Source: Auritidibacter sp. Marseille-P8566
GTDB taxonomy: Bacteria > Bacteroidota > Bacteroidia > Flavobacteriales > Flavobacteriaceae
Reading direction: 5' to 3'
NCBI GenBank assembly: GCA_943325595.2
Contig: CALPQA020000182.1
Location: forward strand, 1-5,165
Length of the DNA: 5,165 bases
Numbering within the stretch: position 1 is the first letter of the stretch; each line of letters opens with the position of its first letter. Shown here piece by piece: positions 1 to 4,992 of this stretch. The notes under the pieces are model-generated. The model was not told the DNA's origin and did not search any database. It saw only the letters and a program-made list of their open reading frames with translations. The translations under genes and the position numbers were made by a program.

Positions 1-1725
1 ATACAATCCTTTGATTATGAAAGCCATCGCTCTAGTTGAGTAAATTTTATTGATACTTTTAATGGCCTTTCTTAAGATTGATTCTGCTTCAAAAACCATT
101 TGTTCGGGCAGTAAATCGCCACGGTGAACAAGATATCCCAAAGCCCAAATTGCACGCCCGTTGGCATCGGCTAGGTTGGTAGTGTTATTTTGTTTGGTGA
201 ATTTTTCGGTCTCATCTACATAATTCAAAAAATAGCCTTCAGGCTGCAAGCAAAATTTTATAAAATTGAAATAAATCAAAATATATTGAATTGCATTAGT
301 ATCATTTGTAAGCTCTAAATACTGACACATCGCCACCAATGCCCGCGCATTATCGTCTAAAGTGTAACCGGAATCGATATCGGGATGGTTCAATTTTGAA
401 AACTGAATTATTCCAAAATCGGTTGTTAATTTTTTGATGTGTTCTAAATTAATTTCAGGTAACGAATAGTTTAAAGGCAGCGATGCGTTTCCCATTTTTT
501 CAAACAATTTTGCATGGGCAATAGCGGCATTTTCCCAAGATGTGGGTGCCATTTTGTGCAATCCGTTCAGGCTGTTGTTGTTTCTTAAATCGTCGTCGGC
601 TAATAATTTGTTTACGGCTGTTGCCAATTGTGGCGCGTTTTCAAAATCAAAATTGTACCCGCTACCTTGTAACACTTCATTCACATGAGGAATTGGCGTT
701 GAGACTATCGAGCACCCACAGCTAATGGCATACGCAAAGGTGCCGCTAACGGTTTGATTCGGATTTTTGGAAGTAAAAAGATAAATGTCGGTAAGTTGCA
801 AATACTCCAATAAATCATGCAATGGCAAAAAGGAATTTATAAAACGAACATGTTCCTCAAGACCTAAATTTTTGACTTGTGCTTCTAATTTGGCTCTGTA
901 AATTTCACCTTCTTCTTTTACGATTGTGGGGTGCGTTTTTCCGATGATTAAGAACAGCACTTCTGGATTTTCATTTACAATTTCTGGGAGTGCTTCCAAT
1001 GATGTTTCGATGCTTTTTCCCGAGCTCAATAATCCAAAAGTGGAAAGGACTTTCCTTTTAGCGAATCCATATTTTTCTTTTAATAAATCACGATCCAAGT
1101 GTTGCACCAAATGGGTTCCGTGTGGAATAACTTCAATTTTATCGGCAGCAATGCTATAATCATTGACTAATAATTTGGAAGACAAATGAGTCATCACAAC
1201 AATTGAGGTTGCTGCATCTGATAATTGTTGCACTTTTAATTTGAAATTCTCGTCAGGATTTGGTAGTACAGTATGAAAAACGATTGCAATGGGTTTAGAA
1301 ATTGATTCTAAAAAGGCTACGAAAGCAACTTCATTATTTTTGAATAATCCAAATTCATGTTGAATCATAACCATTTGAATGGCGTCATTAGCATTTATTT
1401 CGGCGGCTAGTTTTATGAATTCTTCTTCTTTATCGGTGTCGAGAATGTATTTGATTTCGTCGGAATAGGTGTGTTTTACATTGTCCGATTCTACAGGACA
1501 GATTTCAATTTTGAAAGAACGGTTGAATTTATTTTCGAGTGCTTTTATTAAATCTTCAGAGTAAGTTGCAATGCCGCATTCTCTTGGTGTACAAGAGGAT
1601 ATGAATAGAATTTCGGGTAATTGTGCAGTAGAATCCATAAAATGAACTTTGTTTTTTGATTTCATAATTTGTTTTTCTATTGCTAAAGGTTTGGCACAAA
1701 TGGCGGTATTATTTTCATTTTTCAT
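1..1725 (-). CDS. GT4-type glycosyltransferase with C-terminal helical (toroid-like) domain, 3' end cut by window edge
   Basis: 575 codons are open from the ATG at 1723-1725 to the left edge with no stop, so the C-terminus is missing. The protein probably transfers a sugar from a nucleotide-sugar donor in the cytoplasm. Residues about 36-410 form a GT-B fold of GT4 type: RECGIATYSEDL (48-59) is the N-terminal glycine loop, QHEFGLF (122-128) and VFHTVLPNP (149-157) follow, IPHGTHL (200-206) leads into the donor domain, FGLLSSGKS (230-238) carries the donor-binding Lys237, and SGTFAYAISCG (327-337) lies where the EX7E motif normally sits. There the two Glu are Gln324 and Tyr332. Residues about 420-575 are a separate helical domain with DSGYTLDDNARAL (451-463) and LADANGRAIWALG (518-530), like alpha/alpha-toroid enzymes. 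The start overlaps the upstream GH130 gene by 11 bp; Met21 (1665) and Met30 (1638) are alternative starts, since recognisable homology begins only near residue 36. The specific sugar and acceptor are unknown. Confidence 0.9.
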   Translation of the reverse strand, partial: MKNENNTAICAKPLAIEKQIMKSKNKVHFMDSTAQLPEILFISSCTPRECGIATYSEDLIKALENKFNRSFKIEICPVESDNVKHTYSDEIKYILDTDKEEEFIKLAAEINANDAIQMVMIQHEFGLFKNNEVAFVAFLESISKPIAIVFHTVLPNPDENFKLKVQQLSDAATSIVVMTHLSSKLLVNDYSIAADKIEVIPHGTHLVQHLDRDLLKEKYGFAKRKVLSTFGLLSSGKSIETSLEALPEIVNENPEVLFLIIGKTHPTIVKEEGEIYRAKLEAQVKNLGLEEHVRFINSFLPLHDLLEYLQLTDIYLFTSKNPNQTVSGTFAYAISCGCSIVSTPIPHVNEVLQGSGYNFDFENAPQLATAVNKLLADDDLRNNNSLNGLHKMAPTSWENAAIAHAKLFEKMGNASLPLNYSLPEINLEHIKKLTTDFGIIQFSKLNHPDIDSGYTLDDNARALVAMCQYLELTNDTNAIQYILIYFNFIKFCLQPEGYFLNYVDETEKFTKQNNTTNLADANGRAIWALGYLVHRGDLLPEQMVFEAESILRKAIKSINKIYSTRAMAFIIKGLY

Positions 1726-2749
1726 CAGGAATTTTGTTTAGCATTAATTCGTTTATAAGTTCAGATAAACTTACAGAAGCACACCCAATGTATTTATCTG
1801 CTGCACCATAATAAATGTATAAAGTATCATCAAATAGGGCAGTACCAGTTGGGAAAACCACATTATCTACTACGCCATGCACTTCCCATTCGTATTCGGG
1901 TTCAAATAGGGCATAGGGCAATCTGGCAATTTCTTTCTGTGGATTGTTCAAATCGAGTAGTGCAGCACAAGCCGAATAAATATAGCCTTCGGCCGTATCG
2001 CGAACTCCGTGATAGATTAATAACCAGCCTTGTTCGGTTTCAATTGGGGGGCAACCTCCCCCAATATAACTGGCTTCAAACTCTTCATGAATTGGATCCA
2101 TTACTATGTGTTGGTGCATTTTTAGAAAGTAGTCTTCCCAAAACAAATCCGTTAAATCACTCAATTCATATACGCCAACAATTTGAATTCCTGGTCGGAT
2201 GCGGTGTAAGAAAAAGAGTTTTCCATTAATTCTTCTAGGAAAAAAGATGACATTTTTGTCCCACAAATACACATTTTCTTCAGGTTTGAAGTGGCGTACA
2301 TGTCGGAAATATTTTGGATTTACCTCGCCGGAGCACTCAGCAAGAAACTTGAATCGGTCATACGGAATTTGCGGAACCACCAATCCATTTCTTTCAAAAT
2401 GAATCAAATCATAAGAGGTTGCTAGTGCGCCAAGGGCATTAATTCCATCATAGGCGGTATAAGTCATGTAATGCAAATCGTTGATTTTTACAATTCTAGG
2501 GTCTTCAACACCTTGGATTTCGTAATCAAAATGAGGTACTAGTAAAGGAGTGTTGTGCCTGTTTTTTATAGTCAAAGGTCCTTCTAATTCACAATAGCCA
2601 ATGGAGGAAAAATTTCCTGTTCTCACGGCTCTGTAAAAGATATGTACCGTATTTCCTTCTTTTATAACTGCGGGATTCAATACGCCTTCATCTTCAAAAC
2701 CAAGGTCAGTTTTGGTCAGGATTATTCCCTCTTTTTTTACGGTAATCAT
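1715..2749 (-). CDS. GH130-family beta-mannoside phosphorylase/hydrolase-like protein
   Basis: 344 residues, full length for the family, no signal peptide, so cytoplasmic. GH130 enzymes are five-bladed beta-propellers that phosphorolyse (some hydrolyse) beta-mannosides such as mannosyl-glucose or manno-oligosaccharides. Visible hallmarks are GVEDPRIVKI (80-89), whose Asp83 is in the position expected for the general acid; YMTYTAYDG (94-102); ALATSYDL (108-115); FFPRRING with LHRIRPGIQIV (169-191); GGGCPPIETEQGWLLIYHG (230-248); LLDLNNP (264-270); and VVFPTGTALFDDTLYIYYGAAD (297-318). The ATG at 2747-2749 sits about 33 nt downstream of the inferred start point of a TATATTTG promoter. The 3' end overlaps the glycosyltransferase start by 11 bp, which suggests translational coupling and a shared pathway, for example making and recycling a mannose-containing glycan. 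Phosphorylase cannot be separated from hydrolase here. Some database relatives carry the name pesticidal protein Cry7Aa; nothing in this sequence supports a toxin. Confidence 0.9.
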   Translation of the reverse strand: MITVKKEGIILTKTDLGFEDEGVLNPAVIKEGNTVHIFYRAVRTGNFSSIGYCELEGPLTIKNRHNTPLLVPHFDYEIQGVEDPRIVKINDLHYMTYTAYDGINALGALATSYDLIHFERNGLVVPQIPYDRFKFLAECSGEVNPKYFRHVRHFKPEENVYLWDKNVIFFPRRINGKLFFLHRIRPGIQIVGVYELSDLTDLFWEDYFLKMHQHIVMDPIHEEFEASYIGGGCPPIETEQGWLLIYHGVRDTAEGYIYSACAALLDLNNPQKEIARLPYALFEPEYEWEVHGVVDNVVFPTGTALFDDTLYIYYGAADKYIGCASVSLSELINELMLNKIPDEK

Positions 2750-2789
2750 AATTATTGAGTTTAGAATTAATGTTGGTTTTTTCTTATCT

Positions 2790-2797
2790 CAAATATA
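2790..2797 (-). promoter_or_regulatory. Bacteroidota-type -7 promoter element of the GH130-glycosyltransferase operon
   Basis: On the minus strand this reads TATATTTG, an exact match to the TAnnTTTG -7 box of Bacteroidota housekeeping promoters. Transcription would start near 2783, giving a leader of about 33 nt before the GH130 ATG at 2749. The nearest upstream TTG (2812-2814, minus strand) is only 14 bp away, shorter than the usual spacing of roughly 17-23 bp, so the -33 element is weak or absent. The position is good and no better box lies nearby; the assignment is by motif only. Confidence 0.5.
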
Positions 2798-2815
2798 TTT
2801 TATTTATTTGCCAAC

Positions 2816-2916
2816 ACCGATTAATATCGATGTACTGCATTGATTTCCATATTATTGGAGTAATCGGGGATTTGGTTATTTGGTTATTTGTTTAATCGTT
2901 CAATTGTTTAATCGGT
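2816..2916. repeat. Cluster of TTAATCG words and short direct repeats upstream of the operon promoter
   Basis: ACCGATTAA at 2816-2824 is the exact reverse complement of TTAATCGGT at 2908-2916. Between them are TAATCGGG at 2861-2868 and TTGTTTAATCG at 2888-2898, the latter repeated exactly at 2904-2914 (16-bp period). TTGGTTAT is also repeated back to back at 2872-2879 and 2880-2887. The leftmost word lies about 20 bp upstream of the promoter box at 2790-2797, where a regulator could act. This could be an operator cluster or merely low-complexity AT-rich sequence. Confidence 0.35.
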
Positions 2917-2933
2917 TAAGGAGTTAAAAGAGT

Positions 2934-3144
2934 ATAATTATAGTCTTTGAATCTATAATTTGATACTATTAGTCTATAATTAATACCTCGGAGCTTGTAA
3001 TTATACTGTTTGAGTCTATAATTTGATATTATTAGAATATAATTAATACCTCGGAGCTTGTAATTATAGTGTTTGAGTCTATAATTTAATATTATTAGGA
3101 TATAATTAATCCCTCGGAGCTTATAATTATAATGATTTAGTATA
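2934..3144. repeat. Tandem array of a 63-bp internally palindromic AT-rich repeat (about 3.3 copies)
   Basis: Three adjacent 63-bp units lie at 2934-2996, 2997-3059 and 3060-3122, followed by a degenerate partial copy at about 3123-3144 (17 of 22 bases match). Units 2 and 3 differ at about four positions; unit 1 differs from unit 2 at about seven. Each unit ends with TCGGAGCTT, the only GC-rich part. Two nested inverted repeats recur. TATAATTA pairs with TAATTATA around the CTCGGAG core at 2975-3005 and 3038-3068, with a changed copy at 3101-3131. AATTATA pairs with TATAATT across a loop of 9-11 nt, as at 2936-2960. Because 63 is divisible by three, a long open frame arises on the minus strand without implying a gene. 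The array lies between the terminator of the small secreted-protein region and the promoter of the GH130 operon. Its function is unknown; it has no unique spacers and so is not a CRISPR array. Confidence 0.9.
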
Positions 3145-3294
3145 AACACCAATAATTTATACTTAAATGTACTTTCGGGGTTTTAATTTGTAACTGGAGT
3201 AACGATTTATATTTCGATAAAAACTAGATGGGTAAGATTTTTTGAGCTCAAAAGTGACGGAAAACATGCTAAAAAACCACCAAAAGTACTTTAC

Positions 3295-3321
3295 AAAAAA
3301 AAGAGGATACAAAAACCTCTT
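3295..3321 (-). terminator. Intrinsic terminator, minus strand
   Basis: On the minus strand AAGAGG and CCTCTT form a perfect 6-bp stem around a 9-nt loop, and the descending arm runs straight into eight T residues (A run at 3295-3302 on the plus strand). It would end transcripts of the secreted-protein gene stopping at 3463 and insulate the repeat array and GH130 operon. It also sits 10 nt after an in-frame TGA at 3332-3334 that closes a possible old gene end. Confidence 0.7.
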
Positions 3322-3334
3322 CAATACCCTATCA

Positions 3335-3445
3335 AAACTTTACTTTAACTGCATAATGTAGAGTAAATGCAATCGGTTCCACTTGTCCGACGAGGCTGAT
3401 TCAACACGGGTTTCCTTGTTCGTGATTCGCACGCAACGAAACACT
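3335..3445 (-). other. GC-rich island, possible decayed 3' end of an outer-membrane protein gene
   Basis: This stretch is visibly richer in GC than its surroundings. On the minus strand, 22 codons from 3400 to 3335 read as a short peptide ending in TLHYAVKVKF followed by TGA (3332-3334); alternating residues and a final Phe are typical of the last strand of outer-membrane beta-barrels, and a terminator follows at once. An in-frame TGA at 3401-3403 ends the frame upstream. A second frame, in phase with the stop of the neighbouring secreted-protein gene, stays open for 40 codons from 3462 to 3343. A stem-loop (GTT-CGTG paired with CACG-C-AAC, loop ATTCG) lies at 3418-3437. It may be a gene remnant, a structured 3' UTR or a dispersed repeat; no call is secure. 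Confidence 0.25.
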
Positions 3446-3462
3446 AGCTTTTGTGTGAAGTA

Positions 3463-3855
3463 TTAATTGATTAATTCAAAATTCACTACAGATTTTTGTC
3501 CACGAACCGTTGCGATTCCATAAACTTTTCCATTTTCAATTTTTTTAAACTTGACATTCATAACTTCTCCTACTTTATATGGAAAGTTCGGCAAAGTAAT
3601 TTCAGTCATTGTTGCGTTATATTCACATTCATTTATCCAATTTAGGTCTGATTTGATATAATATATTCCGTTTTTTAAATATTCGACGTGCTTATTATCT
3701 TTGATAACAACAAAGTCATTTCTGTTTGGTGCATCAGCATATTTTAGTTTTACATTATGAAGTATTTTACAATCTAATAATTTATCACTTTGGGCATGAC
3801 AAGTAATTGATATTAGTAAAAAAGAAAATGAGAAAAATGATTTAAATAATTTCAT
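3463..3855 (-). CDS. Small exported protein of unknown function
   Basis: 130 residues from the ATG at 3853-3855. An in-frame TTG start at 3888 would add 11 residues ahead of the signal peptide and is unlikely. Residues 1-21 form a typical signal peptide: Lys at 2 and 5, a Phe/Leu/Ile/Ser-rich core, and CHA before Gln22 as a signal peptidase I site; Cys19 lacks a proper lipobox. The mature part (about 109 residues) is rich in alternating polar and hydrophobic residues, suggesting a small beta-fold, and has two Cys (29 and 77) that could form a disulfide in the periplasm. A KVGEVMNVKFKKIENGKVYGI stretch near 94-114 resembles a beta-hairpin pair. I do not recognise a named family; small secreted proteins of this layout are common as hypotheticals in Flavobacteria. 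It has its own promoter box (3925-3932) and a terminator downstream, so it is probably transcribed alone. Confidence 0.8.
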   Translation of the reverse strand: MKLFKSFFSFSFLLISITCHAQSDKLLDCKILHNVKLKYADAPNRNDFVVIKDNKHVEYLKNGIYYIKSDLNWINECEYNATMTEITLPNFPYKVGEVMNVKFKKIENGKVYGIATVRGQKSVVNFELIN

Positions 3856-3924
3856 ATTTACGATTTTATTCTGAAATATTACAAACAACGTCAGTCTGTG
3901 AAAAAACTTCAGTTATGTTTCTAA

Positions 3925-3932
3925 CAAATATA
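3925..3932 (-). promoter_or_regulatory. Bacteroidota-type -7 promoter element of the small exported-protein gene
   Basis: The minus strand reads TATATTTG, identical to the box before the GH130 operon and a full match to TAnnTTTG. A start near 3918 would give a leader of about 63 nt before the ATG at 3855. No convincing TTTG lies at the -33 position, so the call rests on the -7 box and its placement. Confidence 0.45.
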
Positions 3933-3976
3933 GGGAGAATTTGCTTATAATAGTATGATTTTACTTACATTTATAC

Positions 3977-4108
3977 ATGCAACATATCACAGGAATATCC
4001 CGCCATCAGCTTCGTTTTTCTAGTTTAGAAGATGCTATTACAGCTGTCAATCCAGTTCGTTTTATAGATGCTTTTGTTGGTATTTTAGATTTAACCAAGT
4101 TAGGTTTT
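3977..4108 (+). pseudogene. 5' remnant of an IS1182-type transposase gene
   Basis: From the ATG at 3977 the plus strand reads MQHITGISRHQLRFSSLEDA, then a segment with NPVRFIDAFV (25-34) and LDLTKLGF (37-44). This is how Bacteroidota transposases assigned to IS1182 begin (a RHQ...SLEDAI...NPVRFIDAFV...LDL..LGF pattern). The resemblance stops at about residue 44. The frame then continues as unrelated low-complexity sequence to a stop at 4169-4171, overlapping the antisense end of the neighbouring exported-protein gene. The full enzyme has several hundred residues, so well under a fifth survives, without the DDE catalytic domain. No terminal inverted repeat is evident upstream. It is dead debris from an insertion followed by deletion, with the deletion joint between about 4108 and 4129. 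The family is assigned from memory of the N-terminal pattern. Confidence 0.65.
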
Positions 4109-4126
4109 TTCTCCAAATATTTAGTT

Positions 4127-4555
4127 TTATATTTTATCAATATCGATTCTTCTCATCCAGAAAATTTCTGAATCTAGGAACCTAAGCTGAGTTTTTATTA
4201 TTTTGTCACTTTTATCTCGAGGAGATTTTGTAACAAACCTTGCTTTGGTATTGGTAAAATCCAAAGTGAATTTTTCATCAAAATCTTTTTGCTTATCAGA
4301 GAAAAATGAAATCACATTATTGTTTATAGTCCAATTTCCTTTACCATATTTATTTACCTCGGGCGGAATTCCTTGTTTGATATTCGAATAATAATGAAAT
4401 GAAAATGTCCCATCTTGGCTTAAAACCACTTCATATTTAAATGAACTGCTGTCTTTAGTTTCAAGAGTAAGTTTATAATTCCCCAACACTTCCTGAGTTT
4501 GTGCAAATAACGTCAAATTGGAAATCAGAATTAAAAGTGTAAATATTTTTTTCAT
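4127..4555 (-). CDS. Small exported protein, lipocalin-like beta-fold suspected, function unknown
   Basis: 142 residues from the ATG at 4553-4555. Residues 1-19 are a signal peptide (Lys2-Lys3, a Leu/Ile-rich core, LFA before Gln19) for signal peptidase I. There are no Cys, so it is neither a lipoprotein nor disulfide-bonded. The mature part begins with LGNYKLTLE (24-32), then SQDGTFSFHYYSN (46-58), GKGNWTINNNVISFF (71-85), and KFTLDF and KARFVTK (95-110). The order of G-x-Y, DGTF-x-F, G-x-W and further short strands is that of small Bacteroidota periplasmic proteins with lipocalin- or NlpE-like barrels, in which dG-T-F and G-x-W mark strands. No ligand-binding residues can be named. The stop lies within about 20 bp of the transposase remnant, so the native C-terminus may have been altered by that insertion or deletion. 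No strong promoter box is visible upstream. Confidence 0.8.
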   Translation of the reverse strand: MKKIFTLLILISNLTLFAQTQEVLGNYKLTLETKDSSSFKYEVVLSQDGTFSFHYYSNIKQGIPPEVNKYGKGNWTINNNVISFFSDKQKDFDEKFTLDFTNTKARFVTKSPRDKSDKIIKTQLRFLDSEIFWMRRIDIDKI

Positions 4556-4804
4556 ATGTAGCGTTTAGTTTTAAAATAATTACTTCGATTTATGTGTTCT
4601 CTTAGCATTTCTCAAACACTTAAATATAGACGATACAAACCTTCCTATATTCACCTAATTATGGGCAGATTGGCGAAGGTTTGTTTCGCTCATATATTCT
4701 CAAATGTAGTCTTTATTTCCTTTGGAATTCTTAAATCAATTTTTATTTTATGTGGTTATTTTGGAAAATCTAAGAAGTCTAAAATCTAACTATCTAAACT
4801 GTCT
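4556..4804. other. Intergenic stretch without a supported gene
   Basis: About 250 bp between the exported-protein start and the MITE-like element. It is AT-rich and contains the inverted repeat listed separately. A 65-codon plus-strand frame (4592-4789) is present but has no convincing start context or known motif, and its middle is made by the inverted repeat. No RNA gene or clear promoter box was seen; the promoter of the exported-protein gene must lie here. Confidence 0.5.
4635..4684. repeat. 10-bp perfect inverted repeat with 30-nt loop
   Basis: ACAAACCTTC at 4635-4644 is the exact reverse complement of GAAGGTTTGT at 4675-4684, separated by 30 nt that include ATTATGGGCAGATTGGC. It has no T run on either side, so it is not an intrinsic terminator. 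It lies 80-129 bp upstream of the exported-protein ATG at 4555. It could be a regulator site, a transcript stem-loop or the end of a small mobile or recombination element. Confidence 0.6.
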
Positions 4805-4915
4805 GTCTTGCGCGAAGGATCGCAACGGAAATCCTCTGTGGAACGAAGTGGATCAGAGATTACAGTGAAGAGCCTGACCGAGTTTAGAATAGATTGCTTC
4901 GTAACTCGCAATGAC
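4805..4915. mobile_element. MITE/REP-like dispersed intergenic element
   Basis: About 110 bp of sequence with much higher GC than its surroundings. On the minus strand it begins GTCATTGCGAGTTACGAAGC, the opening of an intergenic repeat common in Bacteroidota and other phyla; in translation it gives the familiar false peptide of the type SLR-x-TKQS. The other end, read on the plus strand, begins GTCTTGCGCGAAGGATCGCA, so both ends share a TTGCG...CGAAG core as imperfect terminal inverted repeats. A further internal inverted repeat pairs ATC-CTCTG (about 4841-4848) with CAGAGAT (about 4854-4860). It has no coding capacity and would need a transposase in trans. It sits just past the terminator of the dehydrogenase gene. 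Confidence 0.65.
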
Positions 4916-4923
4916 GTAAACGA

Positions 4924-4968
4924 GGGCGCGCCCAAAAAAAACTCCGAATTGTTGGTGCAAAACGGAGT
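4924..4968 (-). terminator. Intrinsic terminator of the short-chain dehydrogenase gene, with adjacent GC palindrome
   Basis: On the minus strand ACTCCG (4963-4968) pairs with CGGAGT (4941-4946) across a 16-nt loop, and the stem is followed by eight T residues (A run at 4934-4941). It starts about 25 nt after the dehydrogenase stop at 4993-4995. Immediately beyond the T run lies GGGCGCGCCC (4924-4933), a perfect 10-bp palindrome of only G and C, striking in this AT-rich region. Whether the palindrome belongs to the terminator or the adjacent MITE-like element is unclear. Confidence 0.6.
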
Positions 4969-4992
4969 AGAATGTATCATTTTATAGTGCAT

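Noticed and set aside
1849..2402. Plus-strand frames of 126 and 67 codons inside the GH130 gene, and similar ones inside the glycosyltransferase gene (540-725, 926-1159)
   Set aside because: They are antisense shadows of well-supported genes and show no protein-like motifs.
1715..2749. Insecticidal Cry-type toxin, a name some relatives carry in databases
   Set aside because: The motifs throughout are those of the GH130 beta-propeller; no toxin features are visible.
2934..3144. CRISPR array
   Set aside because: The 63-bp units are contiguous copies with no unique spacers, and no cas gene is present.
2916..3152. 78-codon minus-strand frame with a 21-residue periodic peptide
   Set aside because: It exists because the DNA repeat is 63 bp, divisible by three; the start is TTG, and the drift between units does not look protein-driven.
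3856..3888. Longer start for the small exported protein
   Set aside because: The upstream start is TTG and would place 11 residues before a normal signal peptide that begins at the ATG at 3855.
3940..3973. Plus-strand promoter (TTTG, 22 bp, TACATTTA) for the transposase remnant
   Set aside because: The predicted transcription start would fall at or after the ATG at 3977, so it could not produce a normal message; the match is likely due to AT-rich sequence.
4592..4789. 65-codon plus-strand frame as a small protein
   Set aside because: No motif, no start context, opposite to all neighbours, and its central part is the inverted repeat at 4635-4684.
4786..4992. 68-codon minus-strand frame
   Set aside because: It is a translation through the terminator and MITE-like element, giving the well-known false R-x-TKQS peptide.
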